64,000 nt of DNA from Hofstenia miamia (Eukaryota > Xenacoelomorpha > Acoela): contig SCFE01000001.1 of the NCBI GenBank assembly GCA_004352715.1, positions 848,676 to 912,675 on the forward strand, written 5' to 3'. The position numbers and the translations under genes are program-made. Under the pieces are notes generated by a model. The model did not search any database. It saw only the letters and a list, made by a program, of their open reading frames with translations, and was not told the origin of the DNA. Shown here piece by piece: positions 53,814 through 64,000 of this stretch (within the stretch, counting starts at the first letter, position 1; every line of letters starts with the position of its first letter).

Positions 53814-54571
53814 TTGCCATATTTCAAAAATTAATAGAGTCTTGAGGAAGTTATTCAATTGCTGGTCCTAATATCCAACCTACGTGACCATGCTGGTAGT
53901 ACTGGAAACAAAAAGGTAAGACATGGAATGGGATCAGTATGAAACCAAGACTAGATTTTCAATATTAAACTGAGACTGGGAGCAATTTGAATTAATGTTT
54001 GCTATTATATTTACATACTAAACTAAAATGTGTACGTAATACTGTATCTCACAATTCAATATTCAATATATAAATAAAAATTAAGTCAGAAAAGAATATC
54101 AGCAAGAAATTCTTATCATAAAATGTAGAAAAATTTATGAGGTTTCAAAACTTAATCAAATTTAGAATGAAAAATATTATGACAAAATTGAGTTTAAGAG
54201 CTTCAGTACCCATCAAAAAATTCTGGATCTGCTCCTGCTCACTGCAGTATAGATTTAACCACTTTTATTAAAGAAATGTTATGTATTGTGTTTGTCTAAC
54301 AGTGTAAATGTTCATTTCTTATGTATGAATTACCCAATATTTTAATCCAGAAATGCCTTTTTGACTTTTTGGAATTTCCTTACTGCTTTAAATGCTGACA
54401 TTCTGTGCTTTTCTATCATGATGTTCTTGTTTTTCCTGATATTGATATGTTTCATGGTGTATTACATATAAACAGCAAAAATGTACTAATATTCAAAAAA
54501 CCTATGTAAATTTTGCAAAGAAAAATGTAATGAATTAACATATAGGTTAATATTATTGTAAAATGATGTTA
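53814..54571. other. No gene seen
   Basis: AT-rich flank right of the 3' LTR. It does not continue the integrase frame of element A, as a simple nested insertion would require. Confidence 0.45.
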
Positions 54572-55008
54572 AATCATGATGCTGGGCAAAGAAATTTTAT
54601 TGACATTTGATGTTTTTCATTCAATTTTTGTCATTTATGTTTACAATTTGATGGTTATGCCTTTAATTTTTTAATTTCTGCCCTTAATGATTTCTCTTCT
54701 GAGTTTTCTTATCAAGTTTTACAAATTCATTCAAGTTTAAGTTATTAGCATTCCAAGTACATTAAATTCCTGCATTTTTAACCAAATTTTTTATTTAATA
54801 TTACAATAAATAATTCTAACAAAGAAGTGTCCATTAAATAATATTATGATTGAAAATCAAAAATACGATACGATATCACACAATATGACATTTAGAAGGA
54901 TTCCTTAAAAAAGTGTTAACCGCAAAAATTGAAGAAAACCAATCTTAGTTTGTCATTTCATTTATTCAAATGAATTAGTATAGCATATAGAATATATATT
55001 ATAGAGAG

Positions 55009-55221
55009 ATGGCTAAATATTCCTCAAATTGGTTGAAGCTTAAAGAAAAATTGAAGAGAAGTCCGAAATCACGAAATCGTAGTTCAAATTTTAGTAATAA
55101 AGTTATTCATGCATTAAATGATGAGTTTGACGTAATTTCTTCAACTCCTTCAGCGCCCAATTTTTATAGTAAATCTAAAAAGAAAATGAAGAATATAAGC
55201 AATTTTGACGATGAATCTTTT
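55009..55221 (+). CDS. First exon of an unknown gene, duplicate copy 1
   Basis: ATG at 55009 opens 71 codons: MAKYSSNWLKLKEKLKRSPK, then NFSNKVIHALNDEFDVISST, then KSKKKMKNISNFDDESF, ending at a perfect GTAAGT donor (55222). The protein start is basic and low in hydrophobic residues, as in nucleolar or RNA-processing proteins. The S-S-N-W-x-x-L motif recalls the N-terminal part of REXO4/ISG20L2-type exonucleases, but this is a weak pattern match only. No further exon was found downstream; LINE sequence begins at about 56.3 kb. Confidence 0.45.
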
Positions 55222-55774
55222 GTAAGTTTTTGTATTTAAGGTAGCATAAAGTAATTCTTGTTTTGTTCCCCTTATATTTTTACGAAATGTATTCATTTGC
55301 TGGCGAAGGTATAGAATAGCGTGCACGCGGGCGAAANAATCATGATGCTGGGCAAAGAAATTTTATTGACATTTGATGTTTTTCATTCAATTTTTGTCAT
55401 TTATGTTTACAATTTGATGGTTATGCCTTTAATTTTTTAATTTCTGCCCTTAATGATTTCTCTTCTGAGTTTTCTTATCAAGTTTTACAAATTCATTCAA
55501 GTTTAAGTTATTAGCATTCCAAGTACATTAAATTCCTGCATTTTTAACCAAATTTTTTATTTAATATTACAATAAATAATTCTAACAAAGAAGTGTCCAT
55601 TAAATAATATTATGATTGAAAATCAAAAATACGATACGATATCACACAATATGACATTTAGAAGGATTCCTTAAAAAAGTGTTAACCGCAAAAATTGAAG
55701 AAAACCAATCTTAGTTTGTCATTTCATTTATTCAAATGAATTAGTATAGCATATAGAATATATATTATAGAGAG

Positions 55775-55987
55775 ATGGCTAAATATTCCTCAAATTGGTT
55801 GAAGCTTAAAGAAAAATTGAAGAGAAGTCCGAAATCACGAAATCGTAGTTCAAATTTTAGTAATAAAGTTATTCATGCATTAAATGATGAGTTTGACGTA
55901 ATTTCTTCAACTCCTTCAGCGCCCAATTTTTATAGTAAATCTAAAAAGAAAATGAAGAATATAAGCAATTTTGACGATGAATCTTTT
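55775..55987 (+). CDS. First exon of an unknown gene, duplicate copy 2
   Basis: Identical to 55009-55221, including the donor at 55988. If the duplication is an assembly error there is only one such exon in the genome, and this copy, which joins the right-hand sequence, is the one followed by the LINE. Confidence 0.45.
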
Positions 55988-56289
55988 GTAAGTTTTTGTA
56001 TTTAAGGTAGCATAAAGTAATTCTTGTTTTGTTCCCCTTATATTTTTACGAAATGTATTCATTTGCTGGCGAAGGTATAGAATAGCGTGCACGCGGGCGA
56101 AATAAACACTAATATATGCTGCATAATTAACCAAATACGTAGCATACGGCAATACGCGTTTATTATACAGTTTATTCGTTTTTAGTGTATGACAAGGAGT
56201 AAGAAAAATAATAATTCCTAAAATATTATAGGACGTCCCCAGAATGGAGATATATCGAAAAGTCCGCCGTTAACTCTTTTTTGATATGC

Positions 56290-57090
56290 AACAGCAGTGA
56301 AAATTTCGACGAAGGCGTCCAATGCAAAGCATTTCAGGGCTGGAGTCATATTCAATGTTTCGATCCATGAGCCACCCTCAAAATTCTTTGTTCACCGCTG
56401 TCCTAAATGCAAGTCCAATCCAATTCAATTAAGGATCTCACATCTACAAATGTCAATGGACTTACCAAACACCTACAGTCGAAGCCTGATTCAACCAACG
56501 GAAAGTCTTGCAAGTATGTGTTAAATCTTAGCTCTTCACCATCAACCACAGGTCTACCGAATATACCAATGAATCCAATCAATAAACACTATGTTGGACA
56601 ATAACCGTATCCAAATGGAATAGATGAAAGAATGTCGTCCCTCAATAGCATTCAATGTCCAGTTTTAAACTCAAGATAACAATGTGTTAGCTCAAACCCT
56701 TCTCAATGATAATCCAGGCATTTTACGAATGACATTGAAAATGTGTACTGCTTCAAACAACCTTTGGTGCGGTGTACTGTTCGAATCTCTGAGGCACTCG
56801 CACGACTTATGAACAATAAGTCCGTTGGATACGAGATCATTAATTGATTTCTCGATTTACGGCCTAGCCATGTACGCATTGCCTTGGCTAAGGGCATAAT
56901 AAAACAAACCGTCGGCACAAAGATGAAGCTATGACATGCTAAGACTGCGGAGATAAACACGGCAAGCGTAGTAACGGATTTTGATTATGGGTAAAGAAAT
57001 GTGCAAACTATCACTATTCCCAGGAACTTGAATCACAATGCACTTCACATTACACTCTTGATGGAGAATGTCCATTTTTAAGTTAGTGAT
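56290..57090 (+). pseudogene. ORF1 of the third LINE, with zinc knuckles
   Basis: Ser/Pro/Asn-rich first part (NINVNGLTKH-like and TGLPNIPMNPINKHYVGQ). The end, read through stops at 56950-57090, has DCGDKHGKRSNG, then CANYHYSQELESQC, then GECPF. The spacing of Cys and His fits two or three CCHC knuckles, which bind element RNA. Heavily mutated. Confidence 0.6.
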
Positions 57091-57099
57091 TGGAGGCGA

Positions 57100-60030
57100 T
57101 TTGTCAACACTAAATATGAAAGAACTCTTGCATATAAATACAATCCCTCTAAATCAACATGATTGTTGTCCAAAATGCATCAAGTAATTTATGAACTTCT
57201 TATTGACTCCGATCCTCTAACCACCATATTTGCTATTCAAGAGCATCGTTCTAATGTTCTAAATCACCTCTTCCCGGCGAACACTCTCATTGCTAAGGAT
57301 TCAGCCAATTCATGCATAATTTTACCCAAGTATCGTATAGGTGAGATATCTATCGTTCACATTTCGCGAGATGTCATCATTGAAGTACCATGTCTCCATT
57401 CATCATTGTATATTTGCTCTATTCATATGCATCTAACGGTACCTGATATTGCCTCTCATATTGATACTTTTAACCCCTATTTGTAACGATAATACCAGCA
57501 TCCTTATATTCGGTGAGTTCAACTGCCACCACATGGAATGGGTTGGATCCAAAATAGACACAAAGGTGATCAGCTTAGTGAGTTTGCCCACCTTAATTAT
57601 CTTCATATACTTAACGACCCAGCTTCATTAACGCCTCAAATGTATCTAGTTTATTGACTTATCATTGGCAGATATTAATTTAACCTACAAAATTAATTGC
57701 TGGAATATCAGACAGAATTACGCTCTCTGCTGGCATCGTACTATAGAAATGAACATCAAAGAAAAATTCCCGGATCAAAACAACAGATAAACTGGCTTAG
57801 AAATAATGCGATTGGGATTTATTTTCTTATTCTCTAAATCAATGTTACGTCTAAACTCCTGATAACGACGATATCAATTAGATTGACAAAGCGTGTAAAT
57901 ATCTCATATACAACATTTAATCGGCTATGTTATATTCAACTCCAGTGCAATGCAGTTCCAGTTATTCCAAATCTCACCCATTGTGGACTGCCGAACTAAC
58001 TCATCTCCTGAAAGCAAAAAACGCACCACCAAAACGCTGGAAAGACAACCCTTCATAGTACACTTTCAGTAACATGATTCAAGCGAAAAAGTTAGTTAAG
58101 TGTACTATGCAACACGAAAAATCTATGTGAAAGCCAGCTAGAACCATGGTCATTTCTCCATAAAATTGGTAAATCATTGGGTAATACCAATCGGAATCCT
58201 GTACCTTTTACAAATTACCGTAAAGAAGACAATTCATTCAGCACAAACCGAAGAAACATGGAAATGGATCTTATGGACAACTGCGTTGATCTTTTTTTCG
58301 ATATTTTCGATACTAAACCCAGCTTTCCTCAAAGCTACATCCCATCTCGCTCTCACCTTCAACTCCACTGCACGCATCCTCGTCACCCCTGAAGAACTTC
58401 AATTAATAATTCACCTAAAAATTCAGGCAACGACGCAATACGTGCAGAGCATCTCAAAAAAATCTGCCCACAATACATCTACACAATGGTATTGATTTAT
58501 AATGTCATTCTCGGCAGATGCTACTTCCCTCACATTTTCAGAGAAGCCGTAGCAACGTTTATCCGCAAGCCAAAACCTCCCAAAAGTGACAGGTCCCGAA
58601 CCGCCAAACACTGCCGTCCAATTTCCATAACACCTATACTTGGCAAACTGTTGGAAAACCCTATTATTGCTAGCTTAAACATATCATGGTTATCACCCTA
58701 CCAACATGGGTTCCCTAAACACCGATCTACAGTTACAGCCTTGAACAAATTGTTTCAAACCATATCCAATCAACCATTTACTGCTAAGCTTCGAATTCTT
58801 CACAGCTTTCGACAGAGCACCTCCTAAGTCAATTATTCAAACTCTCCAGACTATCTAACTTCAATAATCTCGAGTCTCCTCTCACGTCGCACTGTACATA
58901 GCAAGTTTTATAATGACATCGTTCCAAACGTTGGAACTCCTCAAGGTGGATGCATTAGTCCTATTCTTTGGCTAATATGTGTCGATGAAATCCTTGTAAA
59001 GTTATCAGAACAATGTCACATTGTAGCATACACAGACGGCATTACCGCTGCAATCAAGGTTACATCCATACAAGACGTCATAAATATAACTGACAATATT
59101 TTTCGGGAACTAACATGGTCTAAGGGGCTAAAACTGAACTTGTTGAAGACCCAGGCCGTAATCATCAACAAGAGCAACTATAAACTTAAACCATCCACTT
59201 CCATCACTCTGCAATCAGAGAAACTCAATGTGCAACCCAGTAAAACCCTGGCCGTCATTTTTTGATGATAAACTGACATTTAAAAATCACATTAAAGCAG
59301 CATTTCAAAGTGCAGTGCAATACACCGCGATGGTAACTAAAGTCCTCTCAATTACAATACAGCACTTCCTTTAAAAACCTTCGCCTATTGTATCAAATAT
59401 CTACCTAAATTATTCTACGGAATAGCTATCTGAGGACATCGAATATAATTCAAGTACATTCAGAACTATCTCATCCGCACCCAATGACAATTGACCTTAC
59501 GAATTACAAAGTCGTTCAATTAAGTCACACGCCAAAAAATAATAATATTAGCTGATATTCCTCCTATAGTGGACTATGGAAAGATCCTTCACTCTCTTCA
59601 ATCATGCAAACTCGGTAATCCTATAACATTTCCGCAACATAATCCTGAGACGAAGGAAGAATGCTCAAAGCTCCTTTTGGACTCCAGACTGAACTTGTTC
59701 GGTGAATCGCGTTTCAAATTCATTTTTTCCGCTCTTAATTATCTTACTAAAGACATTTCACATGTATAGTCACAGATCATTACCAAACACAATATACTGA
59801 ATTACTTTAAATCCGAAGCGTTACCCCCTTTTGTCGACTGGGATGTCGTGAATATGAGTCGATTAAGCACATAGTATTTCGATGCTCCTTCTACAACAGC
59901 AGTCGTGGTCCCCTGGTCAAAGCTTGTAAGAAAAATTTAGTGAACTTTGACAATTTAAGCGATATTCCTTATGACTGCAACTGTACTAAGGTTTTATTAC
60001 AATTTGCAGACCTTACGCCCCTTAATCCTT
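57100..60030 (+). pseudogene. ORF2 of the third LINE: endonuclease and reverse transcriptase
   Basis: Endonuclease: VIYELLIDSDPLTTIFAIQE (57183-57240) and LIFGEFNCHHMEWVG (57500-57550), with GEFN for the usual GDFN. RT: FREAVATFIRKPKPP (58540-58580), RPISITPILGKLLENPIIA (58615-58670), YQHGFPKHRSTVTALNKL (58700-58755), VGTPQGGCISPILWLICVDE (58933-58990) and HIVAYTDGITAAIK (59020-59060), where Y-T-D-G replaces Y-A-D-D so the second catalytic Asp is lost. The C-terminus has CRLGCREYESIKHIVFRC (59830-59890), a C-x3-C-H-C cluster typical of LINE ends. Many stops and frame changes. Confidence 0.8.
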
Positions 60031-60235
60031 AAAAAGAAGCTATATGACTCTCTAATCTAAAGAATATACGTATCGATATTCATTACCTTCCTTATTCTGG
60101 GAGCTATACATCTCAAGCCAACCAATATTTGTTCGGTTAATGTCAGTGGTTAATTGTTTTTTGTAAACCGTTTATCACTGTAATTATATTTGTACTTCTC
60201 ATAGAAATTAATACAAGAATATAATAATAATAACA

Positions 60236-61797
60236 CGCGATAGTACGCGTTATATATTTAGGGACATTATCGTACAACTTTTGGAATTCATAGAAAATTA
60301 TTATCTATTATCAAACAAATTGCAAGATATAAAAGTATATTTATGCAATTCTATGTATTTTTAGGTTAGATCAAGTCCTACCTTAGGTGAAATTTTCAAA
60401 TTCATTGCGGTAGAAATATAAATATATGCGATTTGTTGTGTACATAATTTATTTAGAAAGTTTTTGTGTATATACACAGAGAATATTTGATTAAATTTTT
60501 ATGAAAAGTTAAATCATTTTTTTGTTAAATATTTTCACATTAAGAACATAAATCATGAATTTTAGTCCCTGTTCGAATAATTGAAGTCCACTTTAAATTT
60601 CTCTATGCCTCTGATGAGTTTGCAACAATTTCATTGCAATAAAACTTTATTTTCAGCCGATATATATATATATATATATATATATTCTTATAGATGGCGA
60701 TTGTAAAAATCTTATTAATGGCGTCTTGCACATATGTGAATTGCCCACATTATTTAAGGCAACGGTTAACTCTGTAAAAAAATATCTGAATTGAATAAAT
60801 CTTAGGCTATTGCACCTCCTTAAGGCAAGATAACAACCAACAGATTTAGATTTTAAAACGAGATATTTTATTAATTCTGGTAAGCAATGAGGATTTGTTG
60901 AATAACACATAATTGAAGAACCCGCCAAATGACAAAATTTCTAAATCTTTTGGTATGTAGATGAAGTATGTGAAAATGAACTACATGCTGATATGTGGAA
61001 ACAAGTGAAATGACGCTGCTTTTGATCAGATAACCGACACTACATAAGCAGATATACAAATGTAAACTAAAAAGACGATTTCTCGTTGTGAATTTAATGC
61101 TTCTATTATACGTTAAGTTCCATATACATGTTCAATATGTACGATTATACGTTATATTTAATGCATATATCACTTTGAATTTTCAGTAATAATTGCATAT
61201 CGGCAGGGCCGTGGTAATTGCACTACGGAATATACAAAATATATTTACAACAAAATGTATAAAATTGATGTATTAAAAATGTATGCAAAGATTTCACGTT
61301 AGCTATAAATTCGTTTTTACTAATCGGTAAATATAATGTGGAAATAAATACAAATTGGGTGAACAAATTCTCTGAAAATACAAAGCGCTTGCAGAGGATA
61401 AAAGTTTCAATGCATTTAAAAATATAAAGTAAAAATGGGCTTGATTTACACTAGAAATGCACAGATTTGCATGAATATACTTTTATATCTTGTAATTTGG
61501 TTTCTGTGTTAATGTCCTTAAATTTATATACCACATGCTATCGCGTGTAACCGTGTACTACGAATACGGTTAATTATGCAAAATTATTTGTCGATATCTA
61601 TTATTTGATTGCACTTCTCATCGTTTTTGCCCTATATTAGTGTTTATTTTATCCTATTCTAGTCCTTCGCAAATTTGCTCTTGTAAAATTTCAAATTATT
61701 GAAAGTTAAATTGAATATGCACGAATTATGGCGGTGATGTCTGTTTTTTTACCCCTTTCAATTTTTATTTATATATACCTCTTTGATATATATATAT
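60236..61797. other. No gene seen
   Basis: AT-rich DNA with (TA)n at 60659-60686. Minus-strand open frames at 60653-61059 carry no recognisable motif. Confidence 0.45.
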
Positions 61798-62026
61798 NNN
61801 NNNNNNNNNNNNNNNNNNNNNNNNNNNNNNNNNNNNNNNNNNNNNNNNNNNNNNNNNNNNNNNNNNNNNNNNNNNNNNNNNNNNNNNNNNNNNNNNNNNN
61901 NNNNNNNNNNNNNNNNNNNNNNNNNNNNNNNNNNNNNNNNNNNNNNNNNNNNNNNNNNNNNNNNNNNNNNNNNNNNNNNNNNNNNNNNNNNNNNNNNNNN
62001 NNNNNNNNNNNNNNNNNNNNNNNNNN

Positions 62027-62053
<27 letters not shown>
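61798..62053. repeat. Gap (N) followed by (GA)n
   Basis: 229 N (61798-62026) with TA repeats on the left and (GA)n on the right (62027-62053), so the gap is probably a dinucleotide array that could not be assembled. Confidence 0.9.
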
Positions 62054-62059
<6 letters not shown>

Positions 62060-63120
62060 AAGAAATAAATGTATAAAATGTATGTGGGTGATAAGTTTAT
62101 GTTATTATCTTGCTCGACATACAGTGTGTGTTTTGAATATGAAAAAATATAGGCTTACTATAATAAGCTTTTATTTGACAAAAGCACCACTATACATTGT
62201 GGTTTAGAATCAATAACTGCAAAAGTGTGGGAATCATCAAAAACTAATAATTAAGACTAGCATCAATACATACAAATGTTAACAATCAAAATGGCAAAAC
62301 ATGCACACTATTCAAATTAGGCATTCTTTTTCTATGATTTTCGCTATTTTGTCAATTGATTCGTATTTTGCCAAGGAAATTTTTAAATGTACGTTAAGTT
62401 GAGTTTGTGTGTAAAAAATTTGTTACGAATAATATTCTGATTCTTGTATACACAGTGAAAAATTTGAATTATTGTACGTTTATCTATCTGCAAAACCGAG
62501 TTATCTTGATTCAAAGTACATTGTTGTACATTATCATTTATTTGTGACTTTGTGAACATTAAAATTTATCACATTCCTTTCAAATATATGTGATGATACC
62601 ATATTTTGAACAATTAGTTTGTTCCTGAAAGTTAAGACTAGTTGTGCCATTTTCAGCTTTAGTATTAGTACGAGCATTAAGATTCAATTGTGGCAGATTA
62701 TGAGCTGGTTGCATGTATCGTTATTCATCAATATGTCATAATATATGGTATGCGACGTTTCTTAATAAGTTAGGGTGTAATTTCTCGTATAAACTCTCCA
62801 TGCTGAATTATCTCTGTGTAGTTGCCAACTTATTCATACAAATCAATTCTTGAGATGTTTATGTAATATGACACTATGCTGTGCGTAAATTGAATTTCAA
62901 CATAATCACTAATGTCTAATTGTGCTAACAACTCTTTAAATAGATGGTGGAAAATACCATTTTTCTTTATCACAAAATGTAGTTTGCCATGATGTATTAG
63001 AAAATTAGTGATTGGTGAAATGTTGTTAACCATACAACGCAATCAATAAAATATGATGGTCTATAATTTTTGTTTTCAATTTCGTGCAAAAACACAAGAA
63101 TACGCATTTCCTGAAGACTA
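62054..63120. other. No gene seen
   Basis: AT-rich DNA. A 70-codon minus-strand frame (63042-62830) has a protein-like composition but no family and no supporting signals. Confidence 0.4.
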
Positions 63121-64000
63121 GCTGTTCCTACCACCCCTCTTCACTTTGGTAATCTGAACTCCTCCAAGTATCTTTTATGCTTCTTGCTCACCGCTCCTAG
63201 TGCTCTTACAGCTACCGGAGCTACTTTAACCTTCTTTAACTTCTACCGGCTCTCTATTTCCTGTGCCAACTCCCTGTACTTGTCTATCTTCTTTTTCTTC
63301 TTGCTTTCTACATTCTTGTCCTTTGGTACTGCTATGTCTACCACTGTTCCCAATCTTTTCTCTTTGTCTACAACTACTACGTCTAGCCTCCGTGCTTCTA
63401 TCACCTTGCTCGTCTCTATGTTGAAGTCCTACAGTATCTTAACCTTCTCATTCTCTAGGACTCCATCTGGCTTATGGTCATGCCGCTTGTCCCCAGCTCC
63501 TTCTAACCCATGCTGCTTCCTCCAGCTCCAATATTCCATTCTTCCCATCTAATCATATCTGAACTTATACTCATTCTGTGCCAACTTTTCACACCCTGCT
63601 ATGTTCTACTGCCTTGAGCCCTTTCTTACATAGCCTACACTTATCACTTACTTCCACTCTTTTGCCTATATGCTTCCTCACGCAATTTGTCCTAATTGCT
63701 TGCTCCTGCTCCGCCATTATCAGTGCTTCTGTTTCTCTCTTTAGCCACTTGTTGCTATCTTTTCTGTCACAGTTTTCTGTGTTCCTCTAGTACTCTCCAT
63801 GCATCACCTTCTATCTATGCCTTGTTTGGCTCTCTGTTTCCATTCTTCTCTCCTGCGCCTTCTTTCCCTCAACCTTTGTTCTTATCTTCCTTAACTCCAT
63901 AGTGACCTCTAGTATTGACCTTCTAGGTTGTGCTTTTACATACTCCTTTAGCCCTAGTGCTTCTGCTTCTACAGTTTCCTCCACACTTATCAGTCCTTTC
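63121..64000 (-). mobile_element. 3' part of the Myb/REL-type LINE, with restriction-like endonuclease
   Basis: Enters from the right edge on the minus strand. In order: GLISVEETVEAEALGLKEYV (about 63990-63930), SNKWLKRETEALIMAEQEQ and AIRTNCVRKHIGKRVE (about 63755-63660), and the knuckle SDKCRLCKKGLKAVEH (about 63650-63605), whose later ligands are cut off by a deletion. Then VIEARRLDVVVVDKEKRLG and TVVDIAVPKDKNVE (about 63410-63310), a PD-(D/E)xK-like restriction-type endonuclease core, and VAPVAVRALGAVSKK (about 63225-63180). Several stops. Elements with a C-terminal endonuclease of this type (R2/NeSL/HERO groups) use it to nick target DNA. Confidence 0.8.

Larger units (their letters stand above)
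54572..56102. repeat. Exact 766-bp tandem duplication around one N
   Basis: 54572-55336 and 55338-56102 read the same with a single N (55337) at the junction. Every landmark checked (start ATCATGATGCTGGG, the exon, the GCACGCGGGCGAA end) recurs at an offset of 766. It is probably an assembly join of two overlapping contig ends rather than a real duplication. Confidence 0.92.
56290..60235 (+). mobile_element. LINE of a third family, degraded
   Basis: ORF1 with CCHC-like knuckles, ORF2 with endonuclease, RT and a cysteine-rich C-terminus, then an (ATA)n-like tail (ATAATAATAATAA, 60218-60230). All parts are on the plus strand and broken by many stops. It resembles Jockey-group LINEs with knuckle-bearing ORF1 proteins, but the exact clade is not settled. 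Confidence 0.82.

Noticed and set aside
53815-53960. Continuation of gypsy A integrase right of element B
   Set aside because: No minus-strand frame here resembles integrase; a splice-acceptor-like TTTCCAG followed by a short frame is not convincing.

Overview
This is a piece of an AT-rich animal (metazoan) genome scaffold, with five runs of N (13959-14173, 15801-16800, 22913-22933, 52740-52850, 61798-62026) and one single N (55337). It is eukaryotic because it has spliced exons with GT-AG junctions, long introns, LINE, Ty3/gypsy, hAT, MULE and Tc1 elements, tRNA-derived SINEs and abundant microsatellites. Two splice-compatible introns of only 44 and 45 nt point to a lineage with very short minimal introns. 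The phylum cannot be settled from the sequence alone.

Layout. 1-6650: two copies of the same LINE family (RRM-like ORF1, then endonuclease-reverse transcriptase) lie head to head and form a very long inverted repeat. 6.8-7.6 kb: another LINE fragment and a 220-bp (GA)n array. 9.0-10.15 kb: a broken Tc1/mariner transposon flanked by (TA)n. 12.6 kb: a possible first exon on the minus strand. 14.2-14.74 kb: two exons of a MULE-type transposase. 15.4-15.8 kb: two 71-nt tRNA-like cloverleaves. 16.8-16.95 kb: a minisatellite beside a 1-kb gap. 20.0-20.2 kb: a hAT transposase C-terminus.

21.0-31.0 kb, minus strand: the main host gene, a DExH helicase of the RIG-I-like receptor/Dicer family. Five exons are visible, and the splice phases match at every junction where neighbouring exons were found. 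Its large introns hold a tandem tRNA-SINE cluster (23.9-25.1 kb), a LINE remnant (26.3-27.2 kb) and a possible small signal-peptide or membrane-protein first exon (27.8-28.0 kb). The Walker A exons and everything after motif VI were not found.

32.5-34.4 kb: two fragments of a LINE with a Myb-like N-terminus and a restriction-like endonuclease lie as an inverted pair; the 3' part of a related copy closes the window (63.1-64.0 kb). 42.1-53.8 kb: two related Ty3/gypsy elements on opposite strands. One (minus) keeps only the integrase C-terminus and a long extra ORF3. It is cut exactly at the 5' LTR of the second (plus), which carries gag, protease, RT/RNase H, integrase, a shorter ORF3 and about 1.05-kb LTRs. 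54.6-56.1 kb: an exact 766-bp duplication across one N, each copy carrying the same 71-codon exon with a strong splice donor. 56.3-60.2 kb: a third LINE family. Almost every element is broken by stops, frameshifts or internal deletions, so the window is mainly a transposon graveyard around one dsRNA-helicase gene.
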